Shown: piece after piece, positions 21,938 through 30,870 of the stretch
Layout: every line of letters starts with the position of its first letter
Position numbering within the stretch: the stretch's first letter is position 1
DNA from: Mucor racemosus
Taxonomy: Eukaryota > Mucoromycota > Mucoromycetes > Mucorales > Mucoraceae
Reading direction: 5' to 3'
Assembly (NCBI GenBank): GCA_027405735.1
Contig: JAPEHQ010000018.1
Span: forward strand, 1,054,001-1,118,000
DNA length: 64,000 bases
Made by a program: the position numbers and the translations under genes
Notes under the pieces: generated by a model
Database searches by the model: none
Told to the model about the DNA's origin: nothing
What the model saw: only the letters and a program-made list of their open reading frames with translations

Positions 21938-23191
21938 TTAAAGAGAGTGGGCTGGTTCACCACCACCAGCGGAGGAGTTGGTAGCAATAGTTGGAGAGAC
22001 TTGACCGGGAGAGACCATAGAGCTATCTTGAGTAGCAGAAGCACCGGAACCTGAAGGAGCGGGATCCATGAGTTCATCTTCATCATCTTCATCCATTGAA
22101 CTGTCTTCCTTGTTGGGAGGATCCTGCAAAAAGGCACCGAGAGATGGAGGAGCAGAAGTTGTGGAGGTAGCATTTGGTTGATGTAAATTAAGAAGATCCT
22201 GGAGAGCGGCATCGGAAAGTCTTCCTTTACGGTGGAAATCCCGAGCGACCGCCAGTTTGACCGGGTGTCTTAAGAAAGCCAAAGTCTTATACATTTGGTT
22301 GTCCTGAATGATTTTCATTTGGGTGGTACGTTCTTCAATGGAAGCATCTTTGTATTGAGGGTCAGCCAAATGCGACGGATCAAAAGGGTTAAAGGTATCA
22401 ATGGTAGTTAAGCCCTTGGACTTAAGAAGTGCACGGGCTTTGGTGGCATAATCATTGTGGACGAGAAGTGCAACGATTTTGGAAGTCGGATAGTAGATAT
22501 CTACGATTGATCCTGGCGCTAGTGGAACGAGTTTCAAGGTTGCTCTAATTTCCTTAAATGGGACTCGAGCACGAAGAGGAAGGTACAGGTATGTGAAACC
22601 CTGGTTGTTGGAAACGTTGGTAAACAGGCGAAGAGTGTTGGTGGATTCAGGTTTAGCAGGTACAGTGGACGTAGTAGGTGGAGCAGGGCTGGAGACAGGA
22701 GGTGATGAGTGGACGGAAACGGTGGCGAATTTCGAGCTTGCTGTTCCTTGATTCAACGGGGGGACAGTCAAGAGATCATCGGTCATTGGTGAGTCTAGTT
22801 CTTGTACCTGAGAAGGAAGTGGTACAAGGCACGAGCGGAGAGAACGATTTTCTTCTTCAACTAGGGAGAGTCTATCCATTACGGTGGTCAAACGATTCTC
22901 AAGCACTTGTTGTTGGGAAGAGAGGTCGACGTTCATGGAAGAAACTGAGTCTTTTAGGGTAGTGAATCGAGCGTCTGTTTGGGAGCGGTTTTCTTCCATC
23001 ATTTTCTTGAGATCCCCAACTTGAGGTTGCAGTAGTGATTTCAGGGCGTCGAAGAGTTCATTGGTTGACATAGGAGCTTCAGTAGTGGTAACAGGGGGTT
23101 GCGAGGACTGACGAGTGCGAGACGCAATGGGTGCGAGGAGAGTAGTTTCGGTAACCCGTTTCAAAGGTTTCGTCTTATCGGCAGGCGACAT
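21938..23191 (-). CDS. LINE ORF1 protein (probable nucleic-acid-binding chaperone)
   Basis: A 417-residue protein upstream of the endonuclease/reverse transcriptase frame of the same element. In LINEs ORF1 binds the element RNA and helps form the ribonucleoprotein. Residues about 40-125 are charged and heptad-like (DLKKMMEENRSQTDARF, QQQVLENRLTTVMDRLSLVE), predicting a coiled coil. A central segment of about 190-330 (LRLFTNVSNNQGFTYLYLPL, VALLVHNDYATKARALLKSK) looks like a compact domain, possibly RRM-like. The tail is acidic (MDEDDEDELMD) and Ser/Pro-rich. No CCHC knuckle was found. Its TAA stop is followed by one base and then the ATG of the downstream frame, a geometry suited to termination-reinitiation. 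Confidence 0.85.
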   Translation of the reverse strand: MSPADKTKPLKRVTETTLLAPIASRTRQSSQPPVTTTEAPMSTNELFDALKSLLQPQVGDLKKMMEENRSQTDARFTTLKDSVSSMNVDLSSQQQVLENRLTTVMDRLSLVEEENRSLRSCLVPLPSQVQELDSPMTDDLLTVPPLNQGTASSKFATVSVHSSPPVSSPAPPTTSTVPAKPESTNTLRLFTNVSNNQGFTYLYLPLRARVPFKEIRATLKLVPLAPGSIVDIYYPTSKIVALLVHNDYATKARALLKSKGLTTIDTFNPFDPSHLADPQYKDASIEERTTQMKIIQDNQMYKTLAFLRHPVKLAVARDFHRKGRLSDAALQDLLNLHQPNATSTTSAPPSLGAFLQDPPNKEDSSMDEDDEDELMDPAPSGSGASATQDSSMVSPGQVSPTIATNSSAGGGEPAHSL

Positions 23192-23427
23192 GGTGGAAAC
23201 GTTGAGTCGGTTCTTAGGAATTAGGAACTGAGTATATTGGTCGAAAGTGTTGTCTCTTTTGGATAAGTTTCTGAAGTTGTGGACTGGGATAGAGCTAGGG
23301 CGAAAAGTGGAAAGAAAAGGTGGTATTGTATTAGGAGTTGAGATAGAGTGGTTTTGAATAGGAATAATAGAGAGGTATTAAGGATTCAGCGTTGTTGGTT
23401 TTTCAGACTAATCAAAAGTTATGTTTG

Positions 23428-23690
23428 GTTTTCAATTCTTTAGCAGTGGAATACGCGTAAAAATCTGAAACATTAGCGCTGAAAAATTAATACCAATTGT
23501 AAAAAGTAGGATATTTCCGGATACTTGTTTTTGGATTAAAGGTGCACATCTCAGGTACATTGGCATATAATTTTATCTTGGTGTTATTTAGTGAAAAAAA
23601 AAGTATAGCAGCGATGAAAAGTGAGGCCCAGTTCTCAAGGAAAAAGCAGTGAATTTTACATGATTTCAAGTTTTTCGTGGAATGAATAAT
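23428..23690 (+). repeat. RepB copy a, right part
   Basis: Continuation of the RepB copy cut by the LINE. It begins with the second copy of the 15-bp target duplication and aligns with 54227-54490 and 44190-44420. The minus strand keeps a 60-codon frame (23487-23669) whose peptide, including SLNNTKIKLYANVPEM and IRKYPTF, recurs with changes in copies c and d. Confidence 0.8.
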
Positions 23691-24274
23691 CTATACATAA
23701 TCTTTTCAGAAACAGTTAACATGAAACAACTGTTACAGTATCAGTACTACAGTAGGGAAAGCTGATTTATCTCATGATTGTGCTAATCCAACATTTCATC
23801 AATATTTAGCTGTAGTAGTAGTGATGATTACATAATAATTGCCAGCACTCTTACTTGGGTTGATAAATATATCATGTATACACATGCCACACTAATATGA
23901 GATCTTTTAGAGCTCTTTAATATTAATACTATATATAGCGTATATACTACTGTAATTCGCAGATTGTGTTTTAAGATAAGTCTATGTAAATTTAGGATAA
24001 CCTGATTTAAATGATGAGAACTCTAATTTTTCTTATTTATTTAATGATACAGAGGGATAAAGATATGGGAGCTAATTAAAATATGAAGTTGATAATATGA
24101 AATATGGGCAAAGGGAGAGGGGAAGGAGGGGAGGGTGATGGTGGGGGGGGGGGGAGGATGCAATTATTCAAGCAAGTTGAATAACCAATGTGCCTAAGAA
24201 AAAAACTAATGATCCAGAATGCTTTATATAGCAAACAGCTTAAATTTCTAATACAAATCTGACAAATATATGCA
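23691..24274. other. Intergenic, 0.6 kb, no supported gene
   Basis: AT-rich DNA with a purine-rich stretch at about 24107-24160 that includes a run of G residues, just past the stop codon of the EEP-family gene. It may belong to that gene's 3' UTR. Nothing else recognised. Confidence 0.5.
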
Positions 24275-25783
24275 TTACAATAATGGGCCTGTAAAATACA
24301 ATATCCATTGCGATACTAAAGTAATCACCAAGATGAGTACTGACACGCCAATGGTGGATCTCCAATAAGGAGCAGACTTATTCGGTTGCCATTGCTTACG
24401 TCTAAAATCCCAAACGTGCTGAACCATATCCAACTTGTCCTTCGAATCAGGCTTCACTTTTACCATCAAATAAGCATGATCACTGACACTGTAATCACGA
24501 TTACCGATCCATTTTTGACCCACATGCATGCATCTCACCATAGTCCAATCCAATTTAGCTTTGAACAATCCAAAATAATCTGGGTTATGTAAAGTAATCT
24601 CATCAGGGTCCCAAGGATCATAAAATCCTGGGTTACGAGCTCTTCTCAAGGTCTCTAAATCAAATCCGCTCACTAGTTCAAACAATTTCAAGGAACCAAG
24701 AAGTCTCCAGATGAATCTGACAACGCGAATAGGAGCCATCGAAAAAGGAAATCCAGCTGCTGCTAAACGAAGGTTGTATTCATGTTGTGGGTCACGATAT
24801 ACTGCCATAACATGACGATCGAACCAGTTGCTTTCTGTATCTCCTAACGACATGAGTCGGTATCGATCACAGGCATATTTGGGTGAAAATCTGACAATTG
24901 AATGTGCCATGGTGTTCAAATCGCCACCGATGATTTGGTGTGGGTATTTTTCTGCGATGGAGGCTGCATCTTCGAAAATGTCGGCAAAATTGTTGATACG
25001 ACCGATGATACCAGTAAAAACCTATTCATGCAAGTTTAATGTGATATTCAATGATTTCGGTGTGCTTTTCTTACCTCTAAATGTACACTATAACAAACAA
25101 TAGGTGGTAATGGCGACGCATTTACTGTTCCTACCAAAGTGTATCGTCTGAAAAAAAAAAGAATATCAATACATAAATCAAGTCGTCTTCCTGATTCTAT
25201 TTGATGCATACTTTCCCTTTCTCGGCTCCTTTAATTTATTTCCATCTCTTTCCCAATTATATGCATCCTTTCTATGCTCAAGCACTCTGAAATCAATATC
25301 ATATTTTGATAGAATAGCATTTCCATGTACACCACCACCCTAAATATGATAGATTAAGTAAACCAGAAAAACCTTTAATCACAAAATAGATGTTGCATCT
25401 TACAGCGTCTCTTAATTTTCTTATAGGGTTGTCAAGTTCCTCAAATTCACATACAAATCCGCCCAAAAGTTCTAAAGATTTGCATAATTCTTGCATATGA
25501 TCACGGTTGCCTGATCTTTTACAAAAAATATCTACTTCCTGAAGTAAAATTACATCAGGATCCAAATCTTGAATACTTTTGATAATAGCCTCGGATTCTT
25601 TTGTTTTATTGAAAAAGAGATTTTAGAAATATCGAAATAAACAATGACGATAAACACAATACCATAGTTTCTTTCGATATTCCATTGCAATACTTTCAAG
25701 GATTCATTTACAATAGGCTTTTCTTGAGGTCTATAATCATGAATAACGATTTCCCCTGGCAATGGTAAGGAATTATTAGCCAT
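24275..25783 (-). CDS. Endonuclease/exonuclease/phosphatase-family hydrolase with C-terminal membrane anchor
   Basis: A 420-residue metal-dependent hydrolase of the EEP superfamily (DNase I, CCR4 and sphingomyelinase fold). Five exons: 25783-25663, 25597-25404, 25339-25212, 25147-25075 and 25021-24275, all in frame. Catalytic motifs appear in order: QWNIERN (Asn), LLQEVD (Glu), GVHGNAILS, CYSVHLE (His), IIGGDLNT (Asp and Asn, about residues 204-209), AKLDWTMVRC and YSVSDHAYL (Asp-His pair). The last 25 residues are a hydrophobic helix (about SVLILVITLVSQWILYF), suggesting a tail-anchored membrane protein. The substrate is unknown: a phosphodiester in nucleic acid, an inositol phosphate or a sphingolipid are all possible. 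The start at 25783 gives a short leader before the first motif. It is divergent from the lipase gene. Confidence 0.85.
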
Positions 25784-26091
25784 CTTTTCTAAAAGGCAAT
25801 GCTTATTATATGTGAAAAAAGGGGGAGATATCTGCTTCCAAACTAGAAAAATTGTTTTCTTGTTGAGATGAATGTGACTCACTCAATGTGGTTTTTGTGT
25901 GTCTTGTGTTCATTCTCATTCTGTGGTGATACAATGTCAAATGTACACTGCAACGAGTCGCTCATTTAAAAGGTAGTGCAGCAGCAGCAGCAGCAACAAC
26001 AAATCCAACATATTTAAATCGGTACATTTCAAATCAATTCCTTTTCTTCTTGTTCTATCTTTTTGAATATTAAAAATAGAAAATCTCAAAA
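25784..26091. promoter_or_regulatory. Shared divergent promoter region
   Basis: The 308 bp between the start codons of the EEP-family hydrolase (minus) and the lipase (plus). It contains a CAG/CAA triplet run at about 25980-26001 and a TTTAAAT motif near 26013. Both genes must be transcribed from here, so co-regulation is possible. No specific factor-binding site is claimed. Confidence 0.5.
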
Positions 26092-27908
26092 ATGTCTACA
26101 AAAGTGGGTCAATGGAAACAAAGATCTAGATTATACGAAAAAGATTTAGAAAAAGATAGTTATTTCAAAGAAGTTTTAGTGGAAGATACTCGAGATAAAT
26201 CAAGAAATTATCGCCGACCTTCTTTTTTTTTGGAAGATGAACAGAGCTCTTCTGGAATTTCATCTGATGGAGAAGTGAATCTAGAGAAAGAAAAAGAACA
26301 TCAAAAGCCCAAATCACCACATAGAATACCATTAAACCAAAGAAATGTTGTTAGAATCAAAAGAAATGTAGCTCAAAAGCTAATTCTTGCAATTAAGTCT
26401 GTGATATCCATTTTATTATCGTTTCCTATTTTGCTCTTTTTTGTAACCATGGCAATCTACACAACTGGAAAACAGCATTTACTAGATAAAAAGAAGAGAA
26501 TTCAAGACGCAGATGAGATGGATATACCTGATGAAATGTTAACTCAAGATGAGACTTATTATGCTGAACGATGGGGATATACAAGTGAAATGCATGAAGT
26601 TGTAACTCAAGATGGTTACATTCTTAAAATGTATAGAATCTACAAAAAAGGCTCAACGCCTAAAGGTAATAATATCATCGTCATTATTTAATGCCTATAT
26701 TAATTAACCATATATAGGTAAACCTGTCTTAATTGGCCATGGTTTATTTCAATGCTCTGGTGCCTTTGTGTTGAATGAACAGCGCTCATTAGCATTTACA
26801 TTGATTGAAAACGGTTATGATGTTTGGGTAGGAAATAATCGTTCAATTGCTGGTTTAGATCATGTTTCTCTATCATTCAAAGACCCTGAGTATTGGAATT
26901 GGGGACTGAAGGAACTAGGTATCTATGATTTTGCTGCCATGATAAATCATGTGAAATTATATTCAAACAGCAGTTCAAAGGTATGTTTCTATTGGCACAA
27001 TTTCATAATTTTCTTTCTTTGTCTAAATATATATATACAGGTTGCTTATATTGGGCATTCTCAAGGAAATGCACAAGCATTTATTGCATTATCTCTAAGC
27101 CCAGAAATTGCTGATAGTTTAAGTTGTTTCGTTGCCTTGGCTCCTGCTGTATTCTCTGGAAATCTAGTAAAGTAAAGTATCAACAAAAAAAGATTTACAT
27201 GATGTCATTTTAACACAAATCCCATCTATATTATAGCACATTTCCATTAAATCGCTTGATCAATCTGAGTGATTGGTGCTATAACTTGATGTTTGGTAAG
27301 ATAATTTAGTTAGGAGAAAGAAGGATCAATATTAACATACAATTTTAGGAAGTGGATCATTTTTACCCATCATGTCATTTGCTCAAACTATTGTAGAGCC
27401 TAAATTATTTTGCTTTTTAGCATATAGCATGTTTTCATACTTGTTTAGCTGGTGGGATAGCCATTGGCTTCGTAGAAGAAAGGCCAAATATTTTCAATTT
27501 ACTCCACGCCCCGTTAGTTCTCGTTTAATTGCAGATTGGATTGCAGGTTGGGGACGTAAAGGAGTTTGTTTATATGTAGCAGATCAAAATACTGTGATGA
27601 ACGCTGAAATCAAGCAAAAAGTGCCTTTGGTTGTTTTTTATGGCACAGCTGATTTCTTGGTGAATGGTGAACGATTTGTACGCACATTTCCTGGTTATGG
27701 GACTCATGGTTTATCACCTGAACAATTAGCTAAGGAAAGCTCTCAAACAACTACAGATTACCAAAAGACATTGTTTCCTATGTTGGATTTGGTTCATGTT
27801 GAACGTTTGGATGGATATGAACATATGGACACTATTTGGGGTCATGATAACCATAAAACAACCTATCCCATTGTTTTAAAGAACTTAGAAAATGCCAGAT
27901 GGGATTAG
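26092..27908 (+). CDS. Membrane-anchored acid-lipase-type alpha/beta hydrolase (triglyceride or steryl-ester lipase)
   Basis: A 528-residue lipase of the AB-hydrolase-associated lipase family, which includes yeast Tgl1/Yeh1 and animal acid lipases and hydrolyses steryl esters or triglycerides. Exons: 26092-26665, about 26718-26980, 27041-27171, 27237-27295 and 27349-27908. An Arg/Lys-rich cytosolic N-terminus precedes a transmembrane segment (about 97-123, LILAIKSVISILLSFPILLF). The lipase-associated domain follows (ERWGYTSEMHEVVTQDGY). Then come the oxyanion HGL, nucleophile elbow GHSQG (Ser about 286), Asp in YGTADFLVNGE and His in YEHMDTIWG. The triad is complete. Membrane anchoring matches the Tgl1/Yeh type found at lipid droplets or plasma membrane. 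The start of exon 2 is uncertain by one base. Confidence 0.9.
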
Positions 27909-28270
27909 GCTCTCTTTACATATTGATACAATTACAACTCTTTTATTTTATTGCATTTTGAATAAAATATTTAATACAAATTCATTATTTTTTCCTTCTA
28001 AAATACCCTTAAAGAGTTTTTTCTCGGTTTGTTTAAACTACTAAATAAAATTTAGTGCATATACAATAGTATCCATCATCTTGAGCATATTCTAGCATCT
28101 CTGGCTTGTATAAAAGCGGGTGTTTTCATAAAAATAGCTTACGAGAAAGAAACAAGTATATTTTTAACATGTTTTTTTTTTATTGCAAAATGAAATGGGA
28201 TATGATAAAATCAAGTTACAGAATATGAGGGGAATAAATAGATGCTGATGATGTTATCTGCATGATGAAT
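27909..28270. terminator. Convergent 3' region between lipase and GNA1
   Basis: These 362 bp lie between two converging stop codons. On the plus strand AATAAAATATTTAATAC (about 27960-27976) is a plausible poly(A) signal for the lipase. On the minus strand the complement of TTTTTTTTTATTGC (about 28171-28184) could serve GNA1. No gene was seen. Confidence 0.4.
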
Positions 28271-29041
28271 TTACAAACGTGCCTTTTCTTGAGGAACGTA
28301 CCAAGCCATCTCAACTTCCTTTTGCTTAAAACCACACTTTTCGTAAAATGGTACATTCTACATATAACAGGTTAAATACAGGTACAACACTTTTAAAAAC
28401 TCTTTTATTTACCTTTTCTGAACAATCCAAGATAACTAAACAGAAAATTACACAATCATTAGTTTTTTTTTTTACTCCTTATTCATCCCTCTCTTTCTAG
28501 ATTTACCTTTATAACATCCACGTTGAGCACCAATGAATTTGAGAGCTTGAATGATTCTTAAACCCAACTTCTTTCCTTGTTGGTTGCTATTAACAGCAAT
28601 ATCCTCAATATGCCCAACTAAACCATTCTTGTGCACAAACTTTCTTTCGACGAGAATAGTACCAACTGCAACAACTTGATCTTTAGCATCCTCAGTAATA
28701 GTAATAGTGTGATCTTTTGTATTGTGGTTAGTTTTTTTCGCTCCGCAATTTTTCAAATTTTCCAGGTACTTACATTCATGGCTATGCTTCTTCATATAAT
28801 TGAATTGTTCTATACATTAATTGACAGGTAAGAATACAGTATATATATACTGTGTTTAGTTGATTTTACCTGTGAATTCTTGCTTGGTGTGACCACCAAC
28901 TTCAGTCAAAACTGTTAAAACATCAAGGAATCCACGTTCATAATCATTTGATCGAAGTGCACGAAGAGTGTATCCAGCGGGTAAAAGTGATTGGACTTCA
29001 GGACTAAGCAAGTTGGATTCGAAAAGAGAGATTTCAGACAT
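28271..29041 (-). CDS. GNA1: Glucosamine-6-phosphate N-acetyltransferase
   Basis: Transfers acetyl from acetyl-CoA to glucosamine 6-phosphate in the cytosol, the second step toward UDP-GlcNAc for chitin, GPI anchors and N-glycans. Five exons: 29041-28870, 28809-28774, 28713-28507, 28435-28413 and 28357-28271, encoding 174 residues (the yeast enzyme is about 160). The N-terminal part is YTLRALRSNDYERGFLDVL, followed by LTEVGGHT. The GNAT core carries VGTILVERKFVHKNG and VGHIEDIAV, then the acetyl-CoA loop QQGKKLG. GCYKVILDCSEKNVPFYEKC spans two small introns and contains the conserved active-site region. It ends KQKEVEMAWYV. The match to Gna1 is nearly continuous. The tiny 23-base exon 4 is required to complete the LDCSEK motif. 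Confidence 0.95.
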
Positions 29042-29348
29042 TTTTAAAGAGGGAAAAGAGAGAAAAAAGTTGTATAACAAAATCAACAAACAATAAGCTT
29101 GTTATTTATACCAAAATAAAACTCGTGTGTACAAGATCGTTTACTTCCGCGGATGCACTACTTTGATTATGGTTGTTCCTCATGGCCGCGGGAGTAGAGA
29201 TATAAATTTTCATTAAGGGTAGGTTGTACACAATAGTTTGATTGGCTTGACTATTTTTGGATTCAAAATGCGTTTAATAGTATAGTGCGAACAGTGAAAT
29301 TTGTCGGTTTAAAAAAATAATGGTCGCCTGCCCAAGAACTACTTAATA

Positions 29349-29588
29349 ATGGATAATTGCACAATTCATAAATCTACACCAATGATTAGAAAAATTGAAA
29401 GTCGAGGATACAAAGTCATGTATCTTTCGCCCTATTCACCCGAGTTGAATCGACTGCTAACTGAAGAAAGTTTATCTAGTAGAATAGGCAACGCTTGTAA
29501 TGATATACCCGTTGAGGACCTTGCAAGTTTCGCCAATCATTCTAGTAGTGGTAATAATAGATTGACAAATTACCAAATACGACTTTAG
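29349..29588 (+). pseudogene. IS630/Tc1-type transposase remnant (DDE C-terminal part)
   Basis: About 80 codons, starting IMDNCTIHKS (second catalytic Asp region), then YKVMYLSPYSPELN, the conserved stretch before the third acidic residue. The expected continuation with the last catalytic Glu is missing: the frame jumps to LLTEESLSSRIGNACNDI, which corresponds to the helical tail seen in the remnant at 33950-34375. The N-terminal DNA-binding half is absent. This is a dead fragment of an IS630-Tc1-mariner element. Confidence 0.7.
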
Positions 29589-29861
29589 ACGTTAGTGGCA
29601 CAAGTGTGAATTATATGTCAATTTGTATAAAGTTCACACAAACCAATTTTCCGTAATAAATATGATGTTTAAATCTCAAGGATATCGGTTGATTTGTGAG
29701 GCAAAAAGGTAGATCCCTACTCATGGATGGCATCTTATGATTCAGTGAAAGTCTTTGATTTAGACGCTATCGATTTCGAAAGATGCTTCAAGTCAATACA
29801 ACATTGTTTTCAATTTAAAATACCCAATGTAACTGCTTAAAATAGCATAAAGTAAATACTA

Positions 29862-29955
29862 GCCGTTCGATTTCGCTACGCTCAATCAAGGTGTCGCACT
29901 GGGGGGGGGGGCTCGCTTTTGCAAATTTTTTAATGAATGTATCGTATGATTGGCA
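29862..29955 (+). repeat. RepA 3'-tail fragment (B0)
   Basis: Short piece matching the RepA tail (compare 40125-40205): GCCGTTCGATTTCGCTACGC, then GGTGTCGCACT, a run of ten G, CTCGCTTTTGCAA and AATGAATGTAT. It lies about 30 bp before RepA copy B, so a tail of one copy precedes a 5'-truncated second copy in tandem. Confidence 0.65.
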
Positions 29956-29984
29956 GCTCTAACTTGTTACGCTTGATTATTGAC

Positions 29985-30870
29985 TCCAGTGATGGCCTTG
30001 TTTATGTTTATGACATTGGAGATATAGAGGTAAGACGAACAATTAATGTAAATCAAATTTAGCGTAATAATTAAAAAGTAAAGATTCATTATCATCAAAT
30101 AAACTACTGCATAGTACTAAAAGGTGTAAAAGTTTGTAATAATATGCTTGAATCGAGTGGGTACAGCATCGTAGATTCTTGAAGAAGTTTTCAAATATCG
30201 TAAAGTCTCTTATTTTTAAGACTTACAGGGCTTGTAAGCGGAATATTAATTTCAAAGATTATTCTTGTCCAGATCATTAAAATTTGATACTTTTCGATTT
30301 TTTTTTCTGATTTTGCAAATTTAGAGTCAATTGTACTACCAATCATAAAAATAAAAAATACATGCATACACAACGTTTTGCGCTCTACTTGCTCAGTTAA
30401 ATACATAAAATATTTTTATTATAAAATATTACATAAAAATTCTATAGCCAAAAAACCGTTTTTGGAACAAAAGTGCAAACTTTTATTACTTAACATTTAA
30501 TATTAAGCATTTATAAGATGTAAATTAGTTATATCTACAATTTTCTCTCATAATGTAGTGTATATAAGCGTTGATTTTGGTATCAAAATTTGATTTTTCT
30601 GTTTTTTTATCAAAATCATGAGTGTTGGTAAGGATGAAATGAGCCCCGAAAATGTCCGCTACAAAATCTGAATTTTCAGACTGCACATGGTTAAATATAA
30701 AAAAACGTTGAAAAAAAATACTTTTTAATTTATAACTTAGATATATCACAGTATATATAAGAGACCTAACCATTTGATCTGGCCAGGATCAGTTATGGCG
30801 TCTCCCTGCGGGCTGGATTTTGCAATTTTTTTCAATGAATGTATGATATAACAGATAGTTTTTCTAGTCT
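29985..30870 (+). repeat. RepA copy B (5'-truncated)
   Basis: Same orientation as copy C. It starts inside the final WD40-like exon (DSSDGLVYVYDIGD, about 29981-30025) and continues through the non-coding 3' part, including the shared block around 30600-30670 (CAAAATCATGAGTGTTGGTA, then GAGCCCCGAAAATGTCCGCT). It ends with a diverged tail at about 30780-30870. All 5' sequence present in copies A and C is missing. Confidence 0.7.

Larger units (their letters stand above)
17633..23427 (-). mobile_element. Full-length LINE (non-LTR retrotransposon), two intact ORFs
   Basis: A 5.8-kb element inserted into RepB copy a. It is flanked by a perfect 15-bp target site duplication (17618-17632 and 23428-23442), and rejoining the flanks restores the RepB sequence seen at 53430-54505. 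Read on the minus strand it has a 236-bp 5' UTR, ORF1 (23191-21938), ORF2 (21936-17746) and a short 3' UTR ending in eight A. The base composition is visibly richer in G+C than its surroundings. Perfect duplications and two open frames indicate recent insertion and possible activity. The APE-type endonuclease and reverse transcriptase place it among LINEs; the exact clade is not resolved. Confidence 0.93.

Noticed and set aside
21937..22212. Upstream extension of LINE ORF2 to position 22212
   Set aside because: The extension overlaps ORF1 in another frame and lacks domain features. The ATG one base after the ORF1 stop is a better start.
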